A stretch of DNA of 26,771 nucleotides from JBIOJM01 sp044450785 (GCA_044450785.1 JBIOJM010000117.1:1-26771); one strand, 5' to 3'. Counted from the first letter of the stretch, positions 7,603 to 15,569 are shown. Numbers and translations are program-made. The notes: generated by a model from the sequence alone, not told the origin.

Positions 7603-9214
7603 CGATAGCGTTTCTGGGGCCTGTTCCCCCTGCTCGCGACGGCGCAGATCGAGCGCCCGTTTGAGGTTCTGCTCCGCCTTGTCGAACGAAACAAGCGCGG
7701 TGTAGGCTGTTCCGATCGTTTCGCGGATCGTCGCTTCGACCAGCGGCTGCCCCTGGAACTTGCCTCCGCTCCGCCGCGCGGTCCAGCAACGTCCGCACCA
7801 TCAGGTTGGGTTGCGGCATCACGTCCGGCCGGATCTTTCCCTGCTCACCAAGGCCGGCCTGGGCCAGCAAGTCGTTTTTCAAGAAATCGATGACGGCCAT
7901 CGCGTCCGCCCTGGCTGCGATGGCTTTGTCACGCTCGCGGGCTGCCCGGATTGCGAAGACCGTCGAGAAAGCGGTCCCGGCCACCAGGGCGACCAGGAAA
8001 AGCGACAGAAGCACAGCCGCCGTCCGATGGCGCCGTGCCAGCATCCAGAGCCGCTCCAGCTCGCCCACCCGCCGCGCGCGGATCGGCTCACCCTCGATGA
8101 ACCGCAGCAGGTCCTCACCCAGCTCGCCGGCCGTCGCATAGCGACGCTTGGCGTCCTTCTCGATCGCCTTCAGGACGATCGTCTCCAGGTCGCGCGGAAT
8201 CCGTGCGTCGATCGCACGCGGACGGGCCGGCTCCTCGTTCTTGATCTGCTCGATCAGGCGCAGCCGGTCGCCCGATCCGAATGGCGCCCGGAGCGCCAGG
8301 AGCTCGTAAAGAGTCAGTCCCAGGGAATACACGTCCGAGCGCGGGTCCGACTCACCGCGGAAACGCTCGGGGGCCATGTAACGCAAGGTCCCGAGAATGT
8401 CTCCCTGCCCAGTCAGTGCTTCCTCTTCGGACTTGGCCAGGCCGAAGTCGGTGATCCAGACGGTTCCCTCGGCGACCAGTAGCAGGTTTGAGGGCTTGAT
8501 GTCGCGGTGAATGATCCCTCGGGCATGGGCGTGGGCCAGGGCCCCGGCCACTTGGTACCCGATCCGGGCCACACTCAGGTGGAAGGGGCGCTCGCCGGAC
8601 CTGACGTCGGAAATCTGCGCGCCCCCCGGCATTGTCAGGGATGAGCTCGACCTGTCGACCGCGGATGATCGGGCAGGTCCCGGCTCGGGCGTAGGTTTGT
8701 CCGACCGAGTTGCCGAACCCTCATGAGCTACCGACTGACCTGGCCTCTCGGCACGACTTTCGGCAGATGAACCTTCGCCGCCCTCTTCGGCCGGTTCGCC
8801 CCCAACGGCCTTTGCCGCGAACCGCCCGGTCAGGACGGAAAGGGCCATCCGGCCCACGTCGCTCGTGCGTCGCGAGCCGGCCTCCGGCGCCACTGCGAGG
8901 GCGTCCGCGGGCTGCAACGCGGTCTGGGCCCTGTTGACTGAGAACGAGCCAGCATGGTCACGGATCCGCCGCAGCTCAGCGATCACCTGGTCCAGTCCAC
9001 AACCCTGGATCAACTGCATCGCATAGTAGCTGACCGCTCCGTCCTGGCCGACCTCGAAGACCGACACGATATTGGTGTGGTGAAGCCTGGCCGCGGCGCG
9101 GGCCTCGCGGCGGAACCGCTCAATCGCCGAACTACCCACCGCGTGCCGTGGCAGGACCTTGAGCGCGACGCGCCGGCCCAGCGACACCTGCTCGGCCTCG
9201 TAGACGATCCCCAC
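7562..9214 (-). CDS. Ser/Thr protein kinase, catalytic portion
   Basis: A 550-aa open frame beginning inside the glycine-rich loop (MGIVYEAEQ). Numbering from this Met: ATP-binding Lys19 (VALK), probable helix-C Glu37, catalytic loop HRDIKPSN at 236-243, DFG 256-258, APE 281-283. About 125 low-complexity residues (88-212, rich in Ser/Ala/Glu) are inserted between the hinge and helix E. One membrane helix lies at about 399-422 (VLLSLFLVALVAGTAFSTVF). After DRAAE (residue 481) the translation degenerates; the natural continuation is in the TPR frame. All catalytic residues are present, so only the frameshifts argue against function. Its upstream ECF sigma-factor neighbour fits the ECF-STK arrangement described for Planctomycetes. 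Confidence 0.85.
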   Translation of the reverse strand: MGIVYEAEQVSLGRRVALKVLPRHAVGSSAIERFRREARAAARLHHTNIVSVFEVGQDGAVSYYAMQLIQGCGLDQVIAELRRIRDHAGSFSVNRAQTALQPADALAVAPEAGSRRTSDVGRMALSVLTGRFAAKAVGGEPAEEGGEGSSAESRAERPGQSVAHEGSATRSDKPTPEPGPARSSAVDRSSSSLTMPGGAQISDVRSGERPFHLSVARIGYQVAGALAHAHARGIIHRDIKPSNLLLVAEGTVWITDFGLAKSEEEALTGQGDILGTLRYMAPERFRGESDPRSDVYSLGLTLYELLALRAPFGSGDRLRLIEQIKNEEPARPRAIDARIPRDLETIVLKAIEKDAKRRYATAGELGEDLLRFIEGEPIRARRVGELERLWMLARRHRTAAVLLSLFLVALVAGTAFSTVFAIRAARERDKAIAARADAMAVIDFLKNDLLAQAGLGEQGKIRPDVMPQPNLMVRTLLDRAAERRQVPGAAAGRSDDPRNDRNSLHRACFVRQGGAEPQTGARSAPSRAGGTGPRNAIGDEQVVLVVHRGA

Positions 9215-9514
9215 CCCCCGCGGCCGATCTCCCGGTCGATCCGGAAGTCGCCCACCTGCGCCAGCACAGGCGCGGCTTCCGCGGGCTGCGACGGAGCCGG
9301 TCCGGTCGTCTGAGGCCAGTCATCCCCGACACACTGCATCTCCACCAACGCCGGAAACAACTCGCGGATCGCCTCGGCCAGCTCAGGATACCGATCCGTG
9401 TATTCCGTCAGGGACGGACGTTCCCCCCGGCGATTCCGCGCGGCGAACTCTTCGGCCAGCTCATCCAGCAGCTTGAACTGACCGGAACCGGGCGTCGATG
9501 AGGAATCCGGCATT

Positions 9515-10168
9515 TCACAGGCCCTCCAATCCGCCGGGCATGCCCGCGAGGATCTCCTTGAGTCGCTTGAGCGCGCGTAAGTAACGCTTGGCACCGGCCT
9601 CTTCACTGATGCCCAACACCTGCGCCGCCTCGATCCGGCTGAGCAGCTCGAAGTGCCGGAGCGCCACGATCTCCCGGTCCGAGGCATCCAGCGTGTTGAG
9701 CGCTTCCTGGAGCCGCATGACCCGCTCGGCGCGAATCGCCGCCTGAGTCGGCGAGGTCAACCGGCCCAGCAACATCGACGCCAGGGCCGCCGAGCTTGCC
9801 GCCGGCATCGCCCCGCGCTGGAGCGAGACCTCGCAACCCGCGTCCCGCATGCGCGTGCCCAGGTGGTGGCGATGCAGGTTGGTCAGCCGCTCACCCACGA
9901 TCAACCGCAGCCAGATGAAAACCGGGACCTTCGGCTCGCGCAGATAACCGTCGAGTCGCGCGGCCGCGTCCAGATATGCCTCTTGAAGCACATCCGAGGC
10001 GTCGACACGGGCCTGGAGCCGCCAGTCCATCCGCAGTTCGACCATCCGGCGCAGCCGGTCGCGGTGGGTGGCAAACAACTCGCCGAGGGCCGATTGGTCC
10101 CCACTCCGCAGCCGCTCGAGCTGTCGCACCGCATCGCTGGGACTGTCGTTGCTTCTCGTCGTCCCCAT
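9515..10168 (-). CDS. ECF-type RNA polymerase sigma factor
   Basis: A 217-aa sigma-70-family factor that would direct RNA polymerase to a specific promoter set. Region 2 is seen in LGELFATHRDRLRRMVELRM and DASDVLQEAYLDAAARL. Region 4 is seen in LQEALNTLDASDREIVALRH followed by the helix-turn-helix LSRIEAAQVLGISEEAGAKR. I chose ATG 10168 (MGTTRSNDSPSD) because the 40 extra residues available upstream look non-coding and homologues start close to region 2. The stop is separated by a single base from the start of the kinase-TPR gene, so the two form one transcriptional unit. This pairing matches the ECF groups linked to Ser/Thr kinases in Planctomycetes, in which the kinase is thought to control the sigma factor. 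No zinc-finger anti-sigma gene is adjacent. Confidence 0.9.
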   Translation of the reverse strand: MGTTRSNDSPSDAVRQLERLRSGDQSALGELFATHRDRLRRMVELRMDWRLQARVDASDVLQEAYLDAAARLDGYLREPKVPVFIWLRLIVGERLTNLHRHHLGTRMRDAGCEVSLQRGAMPAASSAALASMLLGRLTSPTQAAIRAERVMRLQEALNTLDASDREIVALRHFELLSRIEAAQVLGISEEAGAKRYLRALKRLKEILAGMPGGLEGL

Positions 10169-10402
10169 CTCCGCTTGCCCTACGCCGGGATGACACCGGG
10201 ACCAACGGGTCACGGGTCTCACAACAACGTATCCGGTAACCCCCGCAATTGCGACCTGATGGATGGAAAGATCCGAGTCGATCTCCATGCCTTGGGGGGA
10301 GACCGAGCTCGGACCGATGGATCAGGCCCTCAAGGCGTTCCGTGCAACCCCGGCGACACAGTCAAGGTCGGACTGGGCGACCTTTGAATCTCACTGGCAT
10401 TC

Positions 10403-10681
10403 CTAGCGATTGGCCTGCCAGTCTGCGACGCCATGCCCCGGGTGTCCCCCCTTCAGAATGTACGACGGAGACGGAGTCGCCACCACGGGCCTGATCACCG
10501 CGAATTGATTGTGCGTCGGCGAGCCAGTTGGGATGTGGATGTAAGCCGGATGCATAACCGCCGAGGCCCCGGACAGTGCGATTCGGGCATCGAGATGTTC
10601 CAGGCTTGGCTTGATCCTTCGCTCGCTCCTCCTGTCCCTCATGCCGCGGACATGGCCGATCCTCAGGGAGTTCTTGAACAT
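10403..10681 (-). CDS. Small planctomycete protein with LEPR-like box
   Basis: A 92-aa basic protein starting MFKNSLRIGHVRGMRDRR. It carries RRIKPSLEHLDARIALSG (residues about 22-39), which resembles the 'LE.LE.R.LLS' box found near the N-terminus of many planctomycete surface proteins. The rest is short and Pro/His/Gly-rich (HPAYIHIPTGSPTHNQFAV) with no domain. The start at 10681 is supported by AGGAG seven bases upstream on the minus strand; a Met ten residues earlier lacks such support. It lies about 230 bp upstream of the sigma-factor gene on the same strand. It could be a stand-alone small surface protein or the surviving head of a longer one. The role is unknown. Confidence 0.6.
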   Translation of the reverse strand: MFKNSLRIGHVRGMRDRRSERRIKPSLEHLDARIALSGASAVMHPAYIHIPTGSPTHNQFAVIRPVVATPSPSYILKGGHPGHGVADWQANR

Positions 10682-11111
10682 GGAAGGTCTCCTCATTGAT
10701 ACTCGGGTCAAGAAAGGTGGGACGCCACCTCATGGACGATGGTGTGAGGCGGCTCACGGCTGTTGGTCGGTTGTCTCACCACCTCCAACGTCTCTAACAG
10801 CCGCGTTACCCCTCAACCTCATACCCGCGCGGGCTGGGCAGTTCGGGACAGAGAATTCTCGAAATCCGCAATCCTCCGAATTTGTTAGTCAGTTGAAGCA
10901 GACCGGCGAGCCGGTCGTGCTCACCATCAACGGCAAGGCCGAGCTGGTCGTCCGGGACGCTGCCGCCTATCAGAAGCTTCGCCAACTGGCCGAGGACGCC
11001 CGTGTGATCGAAGGCATCGCCCAAGGCATCGAGGACATGAACGCGGGCCGCACGGTCAGCCTCGACAACTTCAAGGAACACGCCCGCACCAAGCATGGAA
11101 TCAAGGCGTGA
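10680..11111 (+). CDS. Phd/YefM-type antitoxin with damaged N-terminus
   Basis: The segment 10878-11111 encodes the body and C-terminal tail of a Phd/YefM antitoxin: EFVSQLKQTGEPVVLTINGK, then AELVVRDAAAYQKLRQLAED and a tail ending in HARTKHGIKA. Such proteins bind operator DNA with their N-terminal half and wrap the partner toxin with their C-terminal tail. The usual N-terminus (about 15 residues, a Met-initiated strand and helix before EFV) is missing. The frame instead runs upstream through unrelated sequence to ATG 10680 or 10611, antisense to the LEPR-box gene. No in-frame ATG, GTG or TTG is close to 10878. Expression of a working antitoxin is doubtful. The stop overlaps the GTG of the toxin remnant. 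Confidence 0.6.
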   Translation: MEGLLIDTRVKKGGTPPHGRWCEAAHGCWSVVSPPPTSLTAALPLNLIPARAGQFGTENSRNPQSSEFVSQLKQTGEPVVLTINGKAELVVRDAAAYQKLRQLAEDARVIEGIAQGIEDMNAGRTVSLDNFKEHARTKHGIKA

Positions 11112-11255
11112 CGTACCGCCTCCGCGTCAGCGCACGGGCCGTGGCCGACGCCGACAAGGCGTATGACTGGATCGCCGAGCATTTTTACCATCCGCAATGA
11201 TGATGTTGTCGTGCTCTACGTCCATCACGGTGCCCGCAAGGAACTGGAGCCGTAA
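11108..11255 (+). pseudogene. RelE/ParE-type toxin, internally deleted
   Basis: Two fragments of a RelE/ParE-fold toxin remain. The N-terminal part starts at GTG 11108, overlapping the antitoxin stop, and reads MTYRLRVSARAVADADKAYD followed by WIAEHFYHPQ and a stop. The C-terminal part (stop TAA 11253-11255) is in a different frame and reads VVVLYVHHGARKELEP, a typical end for this family. About half of the usual 90-100 residues, including the middle strands and most of the active-site surface, are gone between about 11180 and 11190, where the frame also changes. The toxin cannot be functional. The pair is therefore a dead toxin-antitoxin module. Confidence 0.75.
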
Positions 11256-11530
11256 ACACGGCCGTCGGCCCTTTCGAACCAAAGAAAGGAGGCCGCACAT
11301 TGCTCGCAAAACCGCATCTGACCGATTCGCCCCATGGCTGTGTTCTCTGGCGGAGGCATGCCAACACAAACCGACGTTCGATGATGACCAATCGGCGCGG
11401 GACGCTGGCACCGTGGACGCGCCAGGTCCGCACGGCCAGGTGACCCTTCGCGTTCTCGGGACCTGCCCCGGTTCTCCAACCTGCCAAAATCGAACCTGTC
11501 CCGCTTTTCGGCCCCTTTTCGGCCCCAAGA

Positions 11531-12268
11531 TCACGTACCGGGCTGGCCGAACCGAATTCGTGGCAACTCCTTGACTGCGTTCCGGAGCGACTGCTCCCAC
11601 TGGGTCTGGATCGCCAGGAGATCCGGATCTTTGTCGATAAACCGTCGCTGGCGGGTGATGCGCAACTCGTCGCGGGCGTAGACCAAGAGGTCGAGCGGCG
11701 GGCCGACCGCCACGTTCGAGCGCATCGTCGAATCGAGTGAGATCAGGGCATACCGCGCCGCGTCGTCCAGAGACGTGCTCGCGTGACAGACTCCACGGTC
11801 GAGGATGGGGCGGCCGTACTTGGACTCGCCGATCTGGAGGAACGGGGCGTCCTCCGTCGCGCGCAGGGGATTGCCCTGCGGGTAGATCAGGTAGAGGTCG
11901 TGCGGTTGCCCGCGGATCTGCCCGGCCAAGAGGAGGTGGACATTGAACCGGAAATTGTCTTTATTCAACGCCGGCTGGTCCATGTCCGCGACCAACCGCA
12001 CCTGTTCGCCCACGATCCGGGCGGCGTCGTACATCGACGAGGCAGAGGCAAGGCCCTTGCCTTCGTCGAAGTCGCGGCGCAACAGCGTGAGGATCGATTG
12101 CGAACACGAGAGGTTCCCGCTGGTCAGGAGAGTGAAGACGCACTCCCCCGGATCGACGATCGTGTGCATCTTCTGGCAGACGTTGACCTCGTCGAGACTG
12201 GCGTTCGACCGAGAGTCGGAGGCCATGACAAACCCCTCGCGCATGATGATGCCTACGCAATACGTCAT
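11531..12268 (-). CDS. Anbu-type proteasome-like peptidase
   Basis: A 245-aa Ntn-hydrolase of the bacterial proteasome-related (Anbu) family. The product begins MTYCVGIIMREGFVMASDSR; removal of Met would expose Thr2 as the catalytic nucleophile. Asp18 in ASDSR sits where proteasome subunits carry their conserved acidic residue, followed by the usual Ser/Asn-rich stretch and KMHTI. ATG 12268 is chosen over an ATG six codons upstream because processing must leave Thr at the N-terminus and because GAGG lies five bases before it. Anbu proteins form ring or lock-washer assemblies in the cytoplasm; their substrates are unclear. The divergent transglutaminase-like gene is a known neighbour of Anbu. 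The usual alpha-E and ATP-grasp partners are not in this window. Confidence 0.88.
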   Translation of the reverse strand: MTYCVGIIMREGFVMASDSRSNASLDEVNVCQKMHTIVDPGECVFTLLTSGNLSCSQSILTLLRRDFDEGKGLASASSMYDAARIVGEQVRLVADMDQPALNKDNFRFNVHLLLAGQIRGQPHDLYLIYPQGNPLRATEDAPFLQIGESKYGRPILDRGVCHASTSLDDAARYALISLDSTMRSNVAVGPPLDLLVYARDELRITRQRRFIDKDPDLLAIQTQWEQSLRNAVKELPRIRFGQPGT

Positions 12269-12482
12269 TCTCACCTCGGTTCCCAACGCCTTGGTCGTTG
12301 CCGCTCGGCGATACCCTCGATACCATTGTAGGGTTCCTCGGCGTAATGTCGCGGCGAATCAGACGCATCACGTGGATTTTGATGGGTCAAAATGAACGAA
12401 ATTGGCATGAAACATGCGTGATCGATAGTAACATCGAGGCGATCTCGAGGTGCGCTGTCATTGAAGCCATCAGGAATGTTGA

Positions 12483-13298
12483 ATGTTCATTCGGATCGGG
12501 TACGAATTCATCTTTCAGTTGGAAACCCCTTCGCTGATGCTGATGATGCTTGCGCTCCACCCCGATCGCGAGCACGCGGTGCGCCGGCATGCCGGGATGA
12601 TCGTGGAGCCTTACGTCCCGGTCGAAGAGTTCAATGACGGCTTCGGCAACCGCTGCCGACGGATCTTCGCGCCGGCGGGGCGTCTTCGGCTTTGGGATGA
12701 CATGGTCGTCGAGGACTCCGGTGAACTCGACCCGGTCGTTCCGTCGGCGAGGCAGCACCCCGCGCAGGAGTTGCCGCCCGAGACGCTGGTCTACCTGCTC
12801 GGCAGCCGATATTGCGAGGTCGACCGGCTTTCGGACATCGCCTGGGGTCTCTTCAGCGGGGCGCCGGAGGGCTGGGCGCGGGTCCAGGCCGTCTGCGACT
12901 GGGTGCATGCCCACATCCGGTTCGATCTGGAGTCCGCCCGCCCCACCAAGACGGCCCACGACGTCTTCGCCGAGCGGACCGGCGTCTGCCGCGACTTCGC
13001 GCACCTGGCCCTGACCTTCTGCCGCTGCCTCTGCATCCCGGCCCGGTACGCGACCGGATATCTCGGCGACATCGGCGTCCCGCCGCAATCGTCCCCGATG
13101 GATTTCAGCGGTTGGTTCGAGGTGTACCTCGGCGGCCAGTGGCACACGTTCGATGCCCGGCACAACGTCCCCCGGATCGGCCGAGTGCTGATGGCTCGGG
13201 GTCGCGACGCGGTCGACGTGGCCATGACGACCTCGTTCGGGAAGAACACTCTCGAGCGCTTGACGGTCTGGACGGACGAGGTGCCATTGCGGGGCTGA
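12483..13298 (+). CDS. Transglutaminase-like cysteine protein
   Basis: A 271-aa cytoplasmic protein. It has an N-terminal beta-rich domain (FIRIGYEFIFQLETPSLMLM, a hallmark of bacterial transglutaminase-like proteins) and a C-terminal papain-like transglutaminase core. The likely nucleophile is Cys169 in RTGVCRDFAHLAL. The acid residue is probably Asp224 in WHTFDARHN. At the place where many relatives carry the catalytic His (HAW) this protein has DFSGW; from memory, this subgroup often has DFSAW, so the change may be a family trait. The start at 12483 has AGGA seven bases upstream. It is divergent from the Anbu gene and only nine bases precede the downstream flavoenzyme start, so it probably shares a message with it. 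Confidence 0.87.
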   Translation: MFIRIGYEFIFQLETPSLMLMMLALHPDREHAVRRHAGMIVEPYVPVEEFNDGFGNRCRRIFAPAGRLRLWDDMVVEDSGELDPVVPSARQHPAQELPPETLVYLLGSRYCEVDRLSDIAWGLFSGAPEGWARVQAVCDWVHAHIRFDLESARPTKTAHDVFAERTGVCRDFAHLALTFCRCLCIPARYATGYLGDIGVPPQSSPMDFSGWFEVYLGGQWHTFDARHNVPRIGRVLMARGRDAVDVAMTTSFGKNTLERLTVWTDEVPLRG

Positions 13299-13307
13299 AC
13301 GGATACC

Positions 13308-14441
13308 ATGGAACACATCGAAGCCAAGCACGTGATCGTCGGCGCAGGCGCGATGGGCTCGGCCGCGGCGTACCACCTGGCGCGGCGCGGGGAGCCGGTG
13401 TTGCTGATCGAGCAGTTCACCGTGGGCCATGATCGCGGCAGCTCGCACGGGGCGGCCCGGATCACCCGGCACTCGTACGCCGATGCCCGGTACGCCCGCT
13501 TGATGCCAGCGGCCTTCCGCGCCTGGAAGGAACTCGAAGCCGACGCCGGGGAGCCGGTCTACATCCGGACCGGCGGCGTCTCATTTTCTCCGGCCGGCGT
13601 CGATTACGCGGCCCGGGTCGCCGCCAACCTCGCGGAGCTCGGCGTGCCCCACTGGCGGTCCTCGGGTCGAGCCTGGAACCAGCGCCACCCCGCCTTCGCG
13701 TTGCCGGAGGCGTACGACGTCGTATTCGAGCCCGATGCCGGCATGGTCGCGGCCGCGCGCGCCGTGGCGCTCCAGGTCGAGCTGGCCCGGTTCCACGGCG
13801 GCGACAAGACGCGGGTGCTCGACCAGACCCCGGTCCGGCGAATCGACCTCGATCAAGAGCGCCCGACCGTCGTGACCGACTCGGCACGGATCGTCTGCGA
13901 ACGTCTGATCGTATCGGCCGGCGCCTGGGTCAAGCGGCTGCTGCCCCAGCTTGCGGTTCCGCTCCGCGCCACGCGCCAGCAGGTCCTGTACCTCGAACCG
14001 ATCGAGCCGAGCCCGTTCCGGATCGGCCGCTTCCCGGTCTTCATCTTCAAGGGAGAGGCCGAGGACGATGCATTCTACGGTTTGCCGGAGTTTGAGGGCC
14101 CGGGCGTGAAAGTCGCGCGGCACGGCGGCCCCGAATGCGACCCCGACGTCGTGGACCGCACCGTCGGCGCGGAATACGTCGAGATCGTACGCCGCTTCCT
14201 CCGGGGCCATATCCCCGCCTTGGCCGGCGCGAACATCGGCTGCACGGAAGTTTGCCTGTACACCGTCGCACCCGGCGAACAGTTCCAGGTCGATTTCCTG
14301 CCCGGCCGGTCCGACGTCATCGTCGCCAGCCCATGCAGCGGGCACGGCTTCAAGTTCTCGTGCCTGATCGGGCGCGCGCTGGCCGACCTGGCTCTCGCCG
14401 GAGAAACCGACCTGGTACTCGATGCATGGACGCTGCATTGA
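13308..14441 (+). CDS. Sarcosine/N-methyltryptophan oxidase-like flavoenzyme
   Basis: A 377-aa FAD-dependent amine oxidase of the monomeric sarcosine oxidase (MSOX/MTOX) family, which oxidises N-methyl amino acids with release of formaldehyde and hydrogen peroxide. The dinucleotide-binding motif GAGAMGSAAAYHLARRG is near the N-terminus. SSHGAARITRHSYAD (residues about 45-59) matches the FAD-contacting region. Cys316, in EVCLYTVAPGEQFQVD, aligns with the Cys that binds FAD covalently in MSOX (position 315 there). GHGFKFSCLIGRALADLAL closes the FAD site. The length is family-typical. It starts nine bases after the transglutaminase gene. The substrate could be sarcosine, N-methyltryptophan, pipecolate or another secondary amine; sequence alone does not decide. 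Confidence 0.88.
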   Translation: MEHIEAKHVIVGAGAMGSAAAYHLARRGEPVLLIEQFTVGHDRGSSHGAARITRHSYADARYARLMPAAFRAWKELEADAGEPVYIRTGGVSFSPAGVDYAARVAANLAELGVPHWRSSGRAWNQRHPAFALPEAYDVVFEPDAGMVAAARAVALQVELARFHGGDKTRVLDQTPVRRIDLDQERPTVVTDSARIVCERLIVSAGAWVKRLLPQLAVPLRATRQQVLYLEPIEPSPFRIGRFPVFIFKGEAEDDAFYGLPEFEGPGVKVARHGGPECDPDVVDRTVGAEYVEIVRRFLRGHIPALAGANIGCTEVCLYTVAPGEQFQVDFLPGRSDVIVASPCSGHGFKFSCLIGRALADLALAGETDLVLDAWTLH

Positions 14442-14664
14442 TCAATCGATGTTGTCGAAAGGAAACATCCTGGGCACGGGAACTAGAATTGGGGATGTCC
14501 TGCCGGTGTGAATTCGTAACAATCGAGATCGAGAATGTTTCCAACAAAAACCCCGCAACGACAGGCTCGAACGACCCTGGGAACGGCTGAATCCTATTTC
14601 GCCCACCCATGCGTGTACGCAGAAAACCATCGGGGTATTGTGTACGCGATGTCAGCAATCAATA

Positions 14665-15561
14665 ATGGAAAGTGACCGCAGGGATGGCGGGCTGACCCAG
14701 GACGAGACCCTCCACCTCTTGAGCGAACAGTCATCCATGAATTCGACTCTGGTCGACCACACGACGTTAGTGAAAACGGGCCCCTCGAAGGAATCTTCCT
14801 TGAAGGAATCGGCACCCGGCAGTGCAAGCCGATTGTTAGCCAAAGCAACGCGCTCACCATGGGGGTGGGCGGCCGTAACTTGTCTGATCTTGGCGATTTC
14901 GGGCGGTATTCGCTTCGGGCGCGACTGGGAATTCCGGACGTTGGCGCAAGAAAACAAGATTTCTCCATTCCCGCTGGCAGAACTTCCCAGGGTGCTGGGG
15001 ACCTGGCGAGCGATCGAGGGAATTGAGTCGAAACTCGATCCCGAGATCGCCAGCGCGACCGGATCGACGGACAGCCTGATCCGAGTCTATCAGGACGAGA
15101 AAACCGGCGAAGAGTTCCGCGTCTTGGTGCTGTACGGGCTCGCCACCACGGTCTACGCCCACTCCCCCGAGGTCTGTTATCCGGCTAACGGTTACCGACG
15201 GATCGGAGAGTCAGCCGACCATGAGTTGACCGAACCCGGCTCGACCCCGGTGCGATACCGAACGTCGTATTTCACCAAGAGGTCAGGCTCAGTCGGGCAT
15301 GCAGTGGAGGTCTGCCACACGTTCCTTCACAATGGCGAATGGCTGCCCGACGTGCTGAGCCGGTGGAAGCTGTTCCGCGTTCATAACGCGATGTTCAAGA
15401 TCCAGATCCAGCGCGAGGCCAGCGCCGGTTCGTTCGAAGATAGCCCGAGTGAATCACTACTCCGGGAGCTCGCCGGCCAGATCAACCGCCGTCTCGCCGA
15501 GAAGTCAGGGCGCGCGAAGAACGCAACGAAGACCGCCCAGGCCACATCGAGTCAGAAATGA
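14665..15561 (+). CDS. Exosortase-associated EpsI-type protein (DUF3485)
   Basis: A 298-aa protein with a long hydrophilic N-terminus, one membrane helix (WGWAAVTCLILAISGGIRF) and an extracytoplasmic EpsI/DUF3485 domain. Diagnostic phrases are LPRVLGTWRAIEG, RVLVLYGLATTVYAHSPEVC followed by YPANGY, and HTFLHNGEWLPDVLSRWKLF. EpsI proteins act with exosortases, membrane proteases that sort surface proteins or accompany polysaccharide export. Cys, His and Arg residues in YAHSPEVCYPANG and in VGHAVEVCHTF are the conserved ones I can see. ATG 14665 is chosen over TTG 14638 because the latter lacks support; ATG 14737 remains possible. No exosortase gene is in the window; fused or distant ones occur in Planctomycetes. 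It converges on the next gene with eight bases between stops. Confidence 0.85.
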   Translation: MESDRRDGGLTQDETLHLLSEQSSMNSTLVDHTTLVKTGPSKESSLKESAPGSASRLLAKATRSPWGWAAVTCLILAISGGIRFGRDWEFRTLAQENKISPFPLAELPRVLGTWRAIEGIESKLDPEIASATGSTDSLIRVYQDEKTGEEFRVLVLYGLATTVYAHSPEVCYPANGYRRIGESADHELTEPGSTPVRYRTSYFTKRSGSVGHAVEVCHTFLHNGEWLPDVLSRWKLFRVHNAMFKIQIQREASAGSFEDSPSESLLRELAGQINRRLAEKSGRAKNATKTAQATSSQK

Positions 15562-15569
15562 CCCCGGGC

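Larger units (their letters stand above)
6304..9513 (-). pseudogene. Ser/Thr kinase-TPR gene with two frameshifts
   Basis: Three consecutive minus-strand frames join into one planctomycete-type Hanks kinase of about 1,069 aa. Part 1 starts at ATG 9513 (MPDSSSTPGSGQ), one base after the sigma-factor stop, and runs through LLDELAEEFAARNRRGERPS to GDFRIDREIGRGG. A missing base at a G-run around 9205-9215 then moves the glycine-loop continuation (GIVYEAEQ, expected right after GRGG) into the next frame. Part 2 is the kinase and membrane segment. Around 7761-7772 one extra base returns the gene to the original frame, where GGKFQGQPLVEATIRETIG continues into the TPRs. A deletion and an insertion of opposite sign leave the two ends in phase. 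Either the locus is decayed or the sequence has two single-base errors; the first sits in a homopolymer. The intact product would be a membrane-anchored signalling kinase. Confidence 0.8.

Noticed and set aside
9653..10387. Plus-strand frame of 244 aa
   Set aside because: It is antisense to the sigma-factor gene and rich in Arg/Pro/His, without motifs.
11497..11530. Terminator after the Anbu gene
   Set aside because: The tandem TTTTCGGCCCC (11505-11526) has no stable stem, so it is recorded only as a small duplication.
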